Shown here in pieces: positions 41,478 to 50,666 of a DNA stretch of 64,000 nt. Under the pieces are notes generated by a model, which saw only the letters and a program-made list of their open reading frames with translations, searched no databases and was not told where the DNA came from. Position numbers and translations under genes: made by a program. The DNA is from Flavobacterium sp. CS20 (GTDB lineage: Bacteria; Bacteroidota; Bacteroidia; Flavobacteriales; Flavobacteriaceae): positions 310,001 through 374,000 of the forward strand of contig NZ_CP073015.1 in the NCBI RefSeq assembly GCF_018080005.1. The letters are read 5' to 3'. The first letter of the stretch is position 1. Each line of letters begins with the position of its first letter.

Positions 41478-41918
41478 GTTGCGACTTACTTTTATTACAA
41501 AATAAATGAAAATAGTAAACTAAAAAGAGACGAAAGAAAAATAGATGTATTTAAACAAGATATTAAAAAAAACTGTATTAGAATAAAAGTTAATTCAGAT
41601 CAATGTACATTTAAAACAGTCAAAAATACTGAAATTAAACCTTCTTCATATTTAACTGACATTCAATTTTTTAATTATTTATCAAAGAGCAAGAACGATA
41701 TAAGTTTAAAGACTACAGAGCATACTCAAATTTTATATAAGCATAAATCTATATACTTAAAAAAAAATTTTTATAGTAAATTTATGAATATTGATAAAAT
41801 AACTCTTCAAGCTTTATTATATAACAAATCTTTTTATATTTACTATAATGAAAAACTTAAGGGAATCTCTAAAAACCAAATTTCACTAAAAAACATCAAA
41901 AATAATTATTTTATATGA
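41469..41918 (+). pseudogene. Immunity-like gene, both ends disturbed (family A)
   Basis: A frame of 149 codons from TTG with no proper start. An N-terminal hydrophobic stretch (FVATYFYYKI) is followed by RKIDVFKQDIKKNCIRIKV and later SKFMNIDKITLQALLYNKSF. It aligns along its length with the immunity gene of RHS module 3 (INIDRFKKNGTKIEID; FKLVNIDSSILKYEICRRSK). The 5' end is replaced by the 53-bp repeat and the last ~18 codons are probably IS5-element DNA. No toxin tip remains beside it. Confidence 0.6.
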
Positions 41919-43011
41919 TTGATATTTAGTATTTTAGCTGGCATTATGAAGCGATATAAAAGACACAGAGATTACGGTTTTTTTGACCAAGATATTAGAT
42001 TAAGTAAGTTATCTCAATTAGGAGATCCATTGGTTAAATTAGTCCAAAATATTGAATTTGAAATGTTTAGGGAAATAATTGAAGTAGGCTTATCAAAAGA
42101 AGCTAAAGGCAAAGGAGGTAGACCACCGTATGATTACATTTTGCTATTTAAAATTTTGATACTTCAACGCTATTATAATTTATCAGATGACCAGATAGAA
42201 TACCAAATTAATGACCGTATGAGTTTTATGTGCTTCTTAAATCTTACTATTGCCGACGACATTCCCGATAGTAAAACGATATGGAATTTCAGAGATAAAC
42301 TCATAGATTTAGACCTTATTGAACCTTGTTTTAACTTGTTTATAAAAGAATTAGAAAAGTTAGGCTTGATTGTAAATCAAGGTAAAATTGTTGACGCAAG
42401 CTTTATTGAAGTACCAAGACAGAGAAATTCCAAAGAAGAAAATGAACAAATTAAAAAAGGAGAAACACCCGAATCATTTGAAAATAATCCAAACAAAAAA
42501 AGACAGAAAGATATAGATGCAAAGTGGACAAAAAAGGGAGGTGGAAATTATTATGGTTATAAAAATCATGTAAAATCAGATTCTAAAAGCAAATTAATAG
42601 TAAAATATGAAATTACATCAGCGACGGTTCATGATTCTCAAGTTATTGACAATCTATTAGATGAGAAAGATAAAGAAGAAGATTTTTATGCTGACAGTGC
42701 ATACACAGGAGAAGAACAAGAAAAAACCATTGCCAAATATGAGATGAAAAACAAAGTACATGAAAAAGGATATCGCAATAAGCCATTAACCGAAGAGCAA
42801 AAAGCTAGTAATACAAAAAAATCTAAAACCCGTGCAAGAGTTGAACACATATTTGGCTTCATGGAAATGAGTATGAATGGTATGTATATAAATAGTATTG
42901 GGATAAAACGAGCAAAAGGTATTGTAGGGCTTATGAATTTGACTTACAACTTCTTTAGAAAAATTCAATTACAAACCACCTAAATGGAGAACGTGCCTCT
43001 AAGCGAGATTG
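41861..43011 (+). mobile_element. IS5-type insertion sequence (ends approximate)
   Basis: Bounds are an estimate: GGGAATCTC at 41861 and the inverse of CAATCTCGC ending at 43011 share AATCTC, each next to TAA, which may be a 3-base target duplication. The terminal repeat is too weak to be sure. It carries one intact transposase gene and lies inside the 3' end of an immunity-like gene. Confidence 0.45.
41946..42983 (+). CDS. IS5-family transposase
   Basis: 345 residues from ATG 41946 (MKRYKRHRDYGFFDQDIRL). An N-terminal DUF772-like domain (GGRPPYDYILLFKILILQRY, YNLSDDQIEYQINDRMSFM) is followed by the DDE triad: VDASFIEVPRQ, YADSAYTGEEQ and ARVEHIFGFMEMSM. The longer upstream frame adds seven residues without support. 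It appears complete and may be active. Confidence 0.9.
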   Translation: MKRYKRHRDYGFFDQDIRLSKLSQLGDPLVKLVQNIEFEMFREIIEVGLSKEAKGKGGRPPYDYILLFKILILQRYYNLSDDQIEYQINDRMSFMCFLNLTIADDIPDSKTIWNFRDKLIDLDLIEPCFNLFIKELEKLGLIVNQGKIVDASFIEVPRQRNSKEENEQIKKGETPESFENNPNKKRQKDIDAKWTKKGGGNYYGYKNHVKSDSKSKLIVKYEITSATVHDSQVIDNLLDEKDKEEDFYADSAYTGEEQEKTIAKYEMKNKVHEKGYRNKPLTEEQKASNTKKSKTRARVEHIFGFMEMSMNGMYINSIGIKRAKGIVGLMNLTYNFFRKIQLQTT

Positions 43012-43159
43012 TAACAAAATTTAAAATATTGATTATCAAATAGTTGAGCTGAATATAAAAAATATGAATCAAAAAAAACATAAATCAAATTTTCAAAAAA
43101 AATTAGAAAAGTTTAAAGAGAAAGAAATAAACGGTTTTTAGAAGTTACCTACATTTACT

Positions 43160-43846
43160 ATGAAAGCAATAAAACTTATATGCTTATCAATTGTTACTCT
43201 TTTAATAGCGTGTGACAATGGAGAAAATAAGCGACAAAAAACAGAAAAAGAATTATCTTCTGATACAAAAGTAACAGAAGATAAGAAAAGTCGCTTACCT
43301 GAAAACAGAAATGAGATAATCAATATCGAACACATGCCTGATACAACAGGGCAAAGATTAGAGGAATTAAAAAAAATAGGAGAAACAAAAGATACAATCC
43401 CTGATTTTCCTATTGATACAATATCATTGGAGCATTTTTGGAATAATTTTCAGAATAACATACGCAATAATAATAAAGACAAAGTTATTGAAGTATTGGA
43501 GTTCCCTGTGCATGCAATTTTTTTTGTTACCTTTCAGTTTGCGTATGATTGCGATACATTAAAGTTTATGCGAAATGAAGATAAGTATGCTGATTTTGAT
43601 ATTGATAATAATAATGTAATGGAGTATTATAATTTTATGTTTTGTAATACTCTTAAAGAAATAATATTGCAGACTTCCACAAAAGATTTATTAAAAGATG
43701 GGATTAGGTATAAAAATCGACCAGGTTTGATATTTATGTTTTACCCCAAAGATTATCGTGAGATAAGTTGCCCCAATGATCATAATTTGCAATTCTATAT
43801 TCGTTATGAGAATAATAGGTGGCATATTGGTATAGGTGGTTTATAA
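43160..43846 (+). CDS. Lipoprotein of unknown function, possible immunity protein
   Basis: 228 residues. Signal peptide with lipobox LIAC, a long charged linker (residues 20-85), then a compact domain beginning LEHFWNNFQNNIRNNNKDKV and ending RYENNRWHIGIGGL. No family recognised. As with the module-1 immunity protein it is a lipoprotein gene followed by a hairpin and a convergent XRE gene, so it may be the immunity half of a module whose toxin has been lost. Confidence 0.65.
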   Translation: MKAIKLICLSIVTLLIACDNGENKRQKTEKELSSDTKVTEDKKSRLPENRNEIINIEHMPDTTGQRLEELKKIGETKDTIPDFPIDTISLEHFWNNFQNNIRNNNKDKVIEVLEFPVHAIFFVTFQFAYDCDTLKFMRNEDKYADFDIDNNNVMEYYNFMFCNTLKEIILQTSTKDLLKDGIRYKNRPGLIFMFYPKDYREISCPNDHNLQFYIRYENNRWHIGIGGL

Positions 43847-43863
43847 AAAGAACTATCAGAAAT

Positions 43864-43892
43864 AAAAAGCCAGGTCGTTGACTTGGCTTTTT
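43864..43892 (+). terminator. Bidirectional hairpin terminator
   Basis: AAAAAGCCA (43864-43872) pairs with TGGCTTTTT (43884-43892), with T-tracts on both strands, between a plus-strand lipoprotein gene and the minus-strand XRE gene whose stop it touches. Confidence 0.75.
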
Positions 43893-44220
43893 ACTTATAC
43901 GCCTGTTTATTTTTAAAATCACGGATAAGAGCATCAAGGGTTACAAAAATGTAATCCTTTTCTTTTTCGGGTAACTTGGTAACTTCCTGTACTCTGTCAA
44001 GAGTAGCCTTGTCCAGTTCAATATCAGAATTACCGGTTAAGAAATCCAATGATACTTCAAGAGCTTGAGCAATTTTAACCGCCATTTCTATGGTTGGCCT
44101 AACTTCGTTACGTTCATATCTTCCGTAAGCATCTCCATTAATACCAATCTTTTTGCCCACATCCGCTTGGGATAATTTTTTTCTTTTTCGTACTTGTGTT
44201 AAACGCTCTCCAAAGGTCAT
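43891..44220 (-). CDS. XRE-family helix-turn-helix regulator
   Basis: 109 residues from ATG 44220 (MTFGERLTQVRKRKKLSQAD). Helix-turn-helix of Xre/Cro type with YGRYERNEVRPTIEMAVKIA and VSLDFLTGNSD, then a C-terminal helix (LPEKEKDYIFVTLDALIRDF). An upstream ATG (44268) would add 16 residues without similarity to the paralogue. It faces the primase fragment at 44373. These regulators are frequent in mobile elements, which fits the primase neighbour. Confidence 0.85.
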   Translation of the reverse strand: MTFGERLTQVRKRKKLSQADVGKKIGINGDAYGRYERNEVRPTIEMAVKIAQALEVSLDFLTGNSDIELDKATLDRVQEVTKLPEKEKDYIFVTLDALIRDFKNKQAYK

Positions 44221-44372
44221 CTTTGTATGTTTTAATGCACTAAAATCAATTATTTGGCAAATATACAATTAAAAGATGTAGGATAAAAATCATCAATGTT
44301 TGGTTATTTAATACAAAGTTTGTAGTTTTGCGACAAGTTTGTATGATTTAATTTTTTTAAAATATTTTTCCA

Positions 44373-44726
44373 ATGGAGATACAAGAAATTAAAAACCGCC
44401 TAAACATTACAGAAGTAGCCAGGCATCTCGGCATAGAAGTCAACCAACGGACAAAACGTGCCTTGTGTCCGTTCCATGCAGATAAAAACCCATCCATGCA
44501 GTTCAGTGAAGAAAAGCAAATCTGTACTTGTTTTAGTAGTAATTGCAATCTTGGAACAGTTGATGTTATTGGATTAACAGAAAGAGCAAAGAACCTGAAT
44601 ACACACGAGGCATTAAAATACTTATCAGAATTAGCCGGAGAGACAAAGCCAATAATCCACGAACAAAAAAGGCAGACCCTAATAGAGGAATTTACGATTT
44701 TGGTCACGCAGAAAGTCACGAATTAA
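44373..44726 (+). pseudogene. CHC2 zinc-finger primase, N-terminal fragment
   Basis: 117 codons. The start reads MEIQEIKNRLNITEVARHLG and the zinc finger is CPFHADKNPS with the later Cys pair in CTCFSSNCNLGTVDVIG. This is the N-terminal domain of DnaG-like primases carried by Bacteroidetes mobile elements, which normally continue through a Toprim domain for several hundred residues. Here the sequence changes into an RHS toxin tip in another phase at about 44645-44672, so the rest of the gene is missing at this point. A likely piece of its C-terminal half lies at 46222-46766. Confidence 0.75.
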
Positions 44727-44941
44727 CCCACTTTTTATTAATGTCAACAGGATTTACGACCCAAACACCTAATTCTGTAGATGACCATTCATTAGGTGGT
44801 TGGATGCAATATGGAACTAAATATGTTGATGAGTATGGCAAAACTACTAAAATTGAGGGCGTTGATTTTAACCTTAGCCAAGATGCTTTTGACCAAATTA
44901 TAAAGTCTGTTCCAAGAATTGACGATAAAGAGCAAGAATAA
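44672..44941 (+). pseudogene. RHS module 2: metallopeptidase-like toxin tip (5' truncated)
   Basis: A frame without start codon at its real beginning: ADPNRGIYDFGHAESHELTH continues FLLMSTGFTTQTPNSVDDHS, GGWMQYGTKYVDEYG and ends RIDDKEQE. The HELTH sequence is a zincin HExxH motif, so this tip is probably a zinc-dependent peptidase. Only the last ~90 residues remain, starting within the primase fragment. The stop overlaps the following gene's ATG by one base, as in toxin-immunity pairs. No RHS core is present in front. Confidence 0.65.
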
Positions 44942-45462
44942 TGAGGTTTTTTTTAATAATACTGGGGTTAGCTTTTTCAATTCAATGCTTTTCACAGCAA
45001 ATAATTGTCAGTATAGTATTAGAAGATACAAAAAGAGAAGGTTATGGAGTAGAAATGTTCTATTTATTTGAAGATAAAAATGATTTTAAAAAAAGTGTAT
45101 CAAAACTAAATTCTATTACTGAAAGAGAGATTTTAAATGCTTTTGATATGCCACTTGTAGAACCGAATGAAAGTTTAGGAAAATGCCAAGATATAGACAC
45201 TTTACAAAAAAGGAACATTGATTTTTTAAGAAAAAGTAGAAAGACAAAAATTGAAAAAAGAAATATCAAAATTTTGATTTCTGTTTCGCCAGTTTCAGTA
45301 GATTATTGTGAATTCATTTTGACAAATAAATATTGGGGGAGTTATGATGTAAATTTCAAAAAAGCTACTGTGATAATTGCCAATAAAAACAAAGGTTGCA
45401 GTAAAAGAATATCTAAATCTTATATGAAAGAGATAAAAGAATTGTTTAAAAGCATTCCTTAA
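44941..45462 (+). CDS. Exported protein, candidate immunity protein of RHS module 2
   Basis: 173 residues with a signal peptide (MRFFLIILGLAFSIQCFSQQ) and no lipobox at the usual place. The mature part is alpha/beta with many Lys/Glu and ends MKEIKELFKSIP. It starts on the last base of the metallopeptidase-like tip frame, the same arrangement as module 1. No family recognised. A periplasmic inhibitor of the peptidase tip is the simplest reading. Confidence 0.65.
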   Translation: MRFFLIILGLAFSIQCFSQQIIVSIVLEDTKREGYGVEMFYLFEDKNDFKKSVSKLNSITEREILNAFDMPLVEPNESLGKCQDIDTLQKRNIDFLRKSRKTKIEKRNIKILISVSPVSVDYCEFILTNKYWGSYDVNFKKATVIIANKNKGCSKRISKSYMKEIKELFKSIP

Positions 45463-46221
45463 ACTCATTTTAACAAGCTGTAAATCTGTCCAAATTCAAA
45501 AAGTTATTAACATTGATATTTTTCGCTCCAATCCCTTGCCCTGTTTCACTTTCTGCCCTTTTTTCTCTCTTTTTCTTTCCTACCCCATTCCGTCCTCATT
45601 TCAGGGGTTTTTGTGATGGGCGAAAAACACAGAAAAACGAAACCTAAAACAACCCAAAACAGAGAGAAAAACCATAAGAAAAAAGCCCAAAAAGAAACAG
45701 AAAACAAATCACTAAACCAAGAACCTAAAAACTGCTAAAAAAGAACAAAAACAACCTTAAAAGTCATTTTAAAAGTCAAATAGTGAAACAAAAAAATCGA
45801 ACAAATAGAAACCGCTAAAAATCCCAAATAGAAACCTTTAAAAAACTGAATAAATCGGGTTGAAAGCCCAAAAAAAAGCCCAAAAAATTGCACTGCGGAG
45901 CAGAGCAAAAAAAAGAAAAAGAAAAAAGCCCTTTACTGCCTTTGGCAGTAATAAAAAAGCCCAACCATTCCCGAAATAATTGGGAGAAAAAAAGCCCAAA
46001 AAACAACCTGAAAAAAAGCCCAAAACAAAAGAGAAAAAAACACCAAACCAAAACCCAAAAAAACAACCAAAAAACACCACCAAAACCACCCTTAAAACAC
46101 GCTGTAATTTAGGCGGATTGGGGGTTTTCGCTTTCTGATCTCTGTTCATTTCTTTATTTTTTCTCCCCGATTTTTCGCCCTTATTTTATGGTTTAAGTAG
46201 CACGAAAAACTATAAATAAGA
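45463..46221. other. A-rich low-complexity gap
   Basis: About 760 bases. From 45620 to 46110 the plus strand is dominated by A with short AAAAAAGCCC-type phrases repeated many times, and almost no T. Frames reading through it (for example 45888-46112) are Lys/Pro-rich artefacts. It directly precedes the primase/helicase fragment and may be the leader of the mobile element that carried it. No RNA gene was recognised. Confidence 0.6.
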
Positions 46222-46766
46222 ATGAAAAATTTGCAAGTATATAACAGCCGATTTATAACCTATTCGGACGGCATTTTTACCATTGATATTTTGGGCGGTG
46301 TGGACGTTCAGCAAATTGAAAGAATGATAAGCACTTTGCGGATTACTTACAAAGATTATCCGCCTTTGCGTTCCACTTTGGATTTATACAACGATAACCA
46401 AAGCGATAAACTAATAAGAACCCTTTGCGATAAATGGCAAATACAACTTTTGGAAGTATCAAAGTCCGTTCATTCAATGATTACACAGCTTGAAAGTTAC
46501 AAACTTGAACGGCTTAAATATCCAAAGAACCACCAAGAAAACACCTTTGAATTAAGCCAAGAAGAAGAAAAAACCGCTAAAAAATACCTGACCGATAAAA
46601 ACCTAATCCAAAAGCTGAAAAACGACTTTCAGCAGATTGGAATTTTAGGAGAAAATGAAAACGCTTTAATCCTGTTCCTTGCAATGGCTTCGCATAAATA
46701 CGAAAATCCGTTTTCTGTTCTCTGCCTTGCAAAATCGGGAATAGGCAAAAGTTATTTATTGCAGAT
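46222..46766 (+). pseudogene. Mobile-element primase/helicase fragment, cut at the Walker A motif by RHS DNA
   Basis: The frame reads LQVYNSRFITYSDGIFTIDI, LGGVDVQQIERM, LRSTLDLYNDNQSDKL and later ILGENENALILFLAMASHKY, FSVLCLAKSGIGKSYLLQ, where GIGKS is a Walker A ATP site. These are parts I associate with the C-terminal half of CHC2-type primase/helicases of Bacteroidetes elements. Right after SYLLQ the DNA becomes RHS sequence identical to that at 38531, with TGCAG shared at the join. The gene therefore lost its ATPase domain to an RHS segment. It begins with its own ATG. Confidence 0.7.
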
Positions 46767-48802
46767 TCTACCCAAAATCCACTCCCTTTTGCTAACGATT
46801 TTGATAATGACGGCTTAGACAATCACCTGGATACTGATGATGATAACGATAATGTGCCTACAAGCTTTGAAAACACTTTCCCTCCTACTGATGAAGATGT
46901 TTATCTCTTAGACACTGACAACGACGGTATGCCCAACTTTGTTGATATAGACGATGACAATGACGGCTACCTCACCTACGAAGAAGACGAAAACGGAGAT
47001 GGTGATATAACAAACGATGACACCGATAGCGACGGCCACCCAGATTTCTTAGACCCTAAAGACAACGACCCTAACGAACCAGGTAACATTAACTTGAATA
47101 AAATAAACCGTATAGTAGGCGACAAAAAATACGAACTCTCTAACCACCTCGGTAATGTGCTTTCTGTAATAAGTGACAGAAAACTTCCAGCCCAATTTGT
47201 TGGTACAAAATGGTATGGTAGTAACGAAGAGATTACAGAATACTGGAGCAGAACAGGTAAAGCGTCTATTAGATATAATGAAGACTTTAGTATAGACGTC
47301 ACTTGTTATAACCGTGAGTCTGGCGCTGTTGGCACTTACCCACTCGAAGCTGGACGCCAATATACTTTACAGTTTGACCTTGATCGCGATAACTTTACTA
47401 CAAGCCTAAAAGTGTATCTTTTAAGCCCAAGCGGCCAAACAATATATAAAACTGTAGCCAACAATACTCAAACCATTGCCACTACCTTTTCCAGCAGTGA
47501 AAGTGGCGATTACACCGTACACATAATAACAGGCAGTGACTTTAGCCAAGTAGAAACCTTTACCATATCTAATTTTAGCATAGCCGATGTCACAGAAATT
47601 GCCGAAACTGGCAATCAAATCGATTTTTTTGTACCTTTGTGCCAGACGTTCTTTCATATAATGAGTATTATCCTTATGGCATGCTCCTACCAGGAAGACA
47701 TGGAGCAGTAGATTCCTACCGTTACGGCTTCCAAGGACAGGAAAAAGATGATGAGATTAAGGGGGAAGGGAATTCTTTAAACTATAAGTACAGGATGCAT
47801 GATCCGAGGTTAGGAAGATTTTTTGCTATCGATCCTCTTGCCAAACAATATCCATTTTATTCACCGTACCAGTTTAGCGGTAATAAAGTTATTTCTCATA
47901 GAGAGCTTGAAGGCGGAGAAGAATTGGTATCAATATTACCACCAGATAATAAATCTTTTTTCTCAGCAGTAAATGGTAAGGGATTACAAATGTCGATTAT
48001 TACAAAAGGCTTAGAAAATATAGGTGAAAAGGCAACAGCATTTTCATACACATTTGCTTATAAAGAATTAGCGAAGGGTAAATTAATGGGGACAAATGGT
48101 AAAGTCTACACTGTTAATGAATTAGTGGTTAGAGATTATAATATGGTCGATGGAACAGTTGTTGAAAATATTACGATGGCTAAGAATAACAGAGGTAACC
48201 AATATTTCAATACCACTCAAATAAATCAAATTGAAGCTTTCAGAAATAAAACCCTTAAACATGCAGGTAAAATTTTAGAAAATGCCGGTAATGCTTGGGG
48301 TGTAATACAATTAGTAAAAGATGCTGCAAATAATGATGGTCAAATTGATGCAACATCTCTTATGGGAACTGGTATTACAACTTACATAGCAACTACTGGA
48401 GGATTTGCACCAGCACTTGCAACAGGTGCTGTGTTAGATATAATTAAAGGGGAAGCGGATAGAGCAATAGATGAAGTAAAACAAGATAGAAGGAGCTTTA
48501 TTATTAATTTTTCTGCAAATAATTCACTGCTTGACATTGAAGGTGAAGTTGGTAATGGTTTAATTAAAGATAATTTTGAAGTAATAAATATGCCAACTTC
48601 TATTTTAGGTGAATTTCTAACAGGGCAAATTAAGACAAAAGAAGATTTATATAATGCTATATGGAGTGATGAAAATGCTTTGTTACAGAGAGATAGTGCG
48701 ATTTTAATTGAGTATACCGATGATAATAAAAAAGTATATGTTCATAGGGTTTATTTAAATACTGAAAATCAATCAGAGGTTAATACAAGTAAAGATAATT
48801 AA
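46760..48802 (+). pseudogene. RHS module 3: acidic repeats, RHS core and unknown toxin tip (family B)
   Basis: The first ~920 bases repeat module 1 (38531-39450) with few differences. The phase again changes by -1 at a T-tract, here 47624-47630, to reach [55 protein letters not shown] and SGNKVISHRELEGGEE. The tip (about residues 85-387 of the second frame) has FAYKELAKGKLMGTNGKVY, NQYFNTTQINQIEAFRNK and a hydrophobic GFAPALATGAVLDII stretch. It is homologous to the tip of module 7 but diverged. Function unknown. An immunity gene with a strong ribosome site follows after 14 bases. Confidence 0.75.
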
Positions 48803-48807
48803 GGAGG
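48801..48807 (+). promoter_or_regulatory. Strong Shine-Dalgarno sequence before the module-3 immunity gene
   Basis: AAGGAGG, nine bases before ATG 48817. Strong sites of this kind are unusual in Bacteroidetes and fix the start of the interrupted immunity gene. Confidence 0.6.
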
Positions 48808-48861
48808 ATAAGAATTATGAACTTTCTACTGATAGTACTTATAGGTATTTTTATTATTATT

Positions 48862-50247
48862 CATTAGTGTCCGATAAAATATTTTAAAGTGGGATTTCCA
48901 ATACAGGATTTCCCACTTTTTTATATCTTCATCTTTCGCAAAAAAAAAGAGATATGAACAAAAGTAAAAATTTCAGCGGTCAACCCATTATCAAACAGGT
49001 TTTAAATTTTATTTTACCCAACGATGTTTATCGGACAGCCGAAAAGCATAACAGCGACAGATACACTAAAAAGTTCACTACTTATGAGCATTTAGTTACT
49101 ATGATTTTCACTGTCATTAGTGGTTGTAGCTCGCTTCGTGAAGTATCGAGTATTATGCTTGCTTGTGAAGGAAAAATCAACCATTTGGGGCTAAAAGATT
49201 TCCCAAAGCGAAGCACATTATCTGACGCCAACAGGAGAAGAAGCTCATCAGTATTTGCTGATATTTACCATTTACTCTATAAACGTTACCACCGATTTTT
49301 GTCGGACAGCAGAACTTATGAACCAGCTGTAAAAGACCTTAAAATTGTTGATTCATCAACTATAACACTCTTTAGTGACATTCTTAAAGGTGTAGGTAGA
49401 AACTCACTCAACGGCAAAAAGAAAGGTGGTATCAAGATGCACACTATGATAAATGCTATGGAAGATGTGCCCTGTCTGATAAAGTTCTCAAATGCCGCAA
49501 CCCATGACCATACCTTTTTAAAGGATCTTGAACTCAAGAAAGGTTCTTATGTCGTCTTTGATAAAGGTTATGTGGATTATAAACAATACCAAAAATGGAC
49601 CTTAGAGAATATTTACTTTGTGACCAGACAAAAAGACAATGCCCGTTATACAAGCCTTGAAGAGTTTGATATTCCCGACACGGTAGATGATGCTGTCCTA
49701 AAGGACGAAAAAATAGAACTCAAAGACAATGACGGTAAGCCATTTTACCTTAGAAGAATAGCTTTTTGGTACGATAAACACCAAAAAGTTTATGAGTTCA
49801 TTACCAACAATTATGAACTTCAGGCAGATAAAATTGCCGAGATCTACAAGAACAGGTGGCAAATCGAGACTATGTTCAAACGCCTTAAACAAAACTTCCC
49901 GCTAAAGTATTTTCTTGGAGATAATCAAAATGCCATCGAGATACAGATATGGGTCAGCTTAATCATACAACTAATAATGCTTGTCATTCAGAGAAAAGCA
50001 GAAAGAAAATGGGCATATTCTAATATGATGTCCGTGATACGATATCATTTAATGACCTATATTGATTTGTTCAAATTCCTTAAAAATCCAGAAGCAAAAT
50101 GGGAAGATATTACAACAAAAAATATAGGTCAATTAAGCCTTTTTGACCCATAAGGAGGTTCTATTTTTAAAATACTAAAGCTACACAGTGAAATTAGGCG
50201 ATACAAAAGATTTTTTTAGTAATTTAGATTTTTATCGGACAACAATG
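48862..50247 (+). mobile_element. IS4-type insertion sequence, copy 1 (1386 bp)
   Basis: Ends are CATTAGTGTCCGATAAAA at the left and the inverse of CATTGTTGTCCGATAAAA at the right, 16 of 18 bases matching, with a 9-bp target duplication. It carries one transposase gene. Copy 2 at 57569-58954 has the same length and orientation and encodes an identical transposase, so both moved recently. Confidence 0.92.
48954..50153 (+). CDS. IS4-family transposase (DUF4372 + DDE), copy 1
   Basis: 399 residues. The N-terminal DUF4372-type domain (FSGQPIIKQVLNFILPNDV; TYEHLVTMIFTVISGCSSLR) precedes the DDE domain: KIVDSSTITLFSD with the first Asp, VVFDKGYVDYKQY with the second, and the YREK-like IYKNRWQIETMFKRLKQNF with the Glu. 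Length and motifs are complete and it is likely active. Confidence 0.93.
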   Translation: MNKSKNFSGQPIIKQVLNFILPNDVYRTAEKHNSDRYTKKFTTYEHLVTMIFTVISGCSSLREVSSIMLACEGKINHLGLKDFPKRSTLSDANRRRSSSVFADIYHLLYKRYHRFLSDSRTYEPAVKDLKIVDSSTITLFSDILKGVGRNSLNGKKKGGIKMHTMINAMEDVPCLIKFSNAATHDHTFLKDLELKKGSYVVFDKGYVDYKQYQKWTLENIYFVTRQKDNARYTSLEEFDIPDTVDDAVLKDEKIELKDNDGKPFYLRRIAFWYDKHQKVYEFITNNYELQADKIAEIYKNRWQIETMFKRLKQNFPLKYFLGDNQNAIEIQIWVSLIIQLIMLVIQRKAERKWAYSNMMSVIRYHLMTYIDLFKFLKNPEAKWEDITTKNIGQLSLFDP

Positions 50248-50666
50248 ATTATTATTCTAATACTTGACATTCTATTAAAAAAAACAAGTAAAAGTTTAAT
50301 AAAAAGCAAAAAAATAAACATTGATAGATTCAAGAAAAATGGAACAAAAATTGAAATTGATACTAAAAACTGTGACATCATAATAAATGATGAAATCATA
50401 AAACCAAGCTTTTATGAGTCTTCTTCTATTTATGGTATTAAGTTCTTAAAAAGAGCTAAATATAATGTTAGAGAAAAAAAACATGTTCAATCAAAGCTGA
50501 TTTGTAGATACAATGATGATTTAGTTGGTAAAGTTGAATTTTTTAAATTAGTGAATATTGACAGCTCAATTTTAAAATATGAAATATGTAGAAGAAGTAA
50601 AATAGATGTGTATACGAATAAAGGTGATTTAGAAAATTATTACATAGATTTAGAATTTTTAAAAGA

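Larger units (their letters stand above)
48853..50256 (+). repeat. 9-bp target duplications of IS4-type copy 1
   Basis: ATTATTATT occurs at 48853-48861 and again at 50248-50256, immediately outside the 18-base terminal inverted repeats. Confidence 0.85.

Noticed and set aside
45815..46149. Phe/Leu-rich and Lys/Pro-rich frames on both strands
   Set aside because: They arise from the A-rich low-complexity block; composition alone explains the lack of stops.
50188..50256. N-terminus of the frame starting at 50188 as a real immunity start
   Set aside because: These bases are the right end of the IS4-type element and its target copy; the true start is ATG 48817 on the other side of the element.
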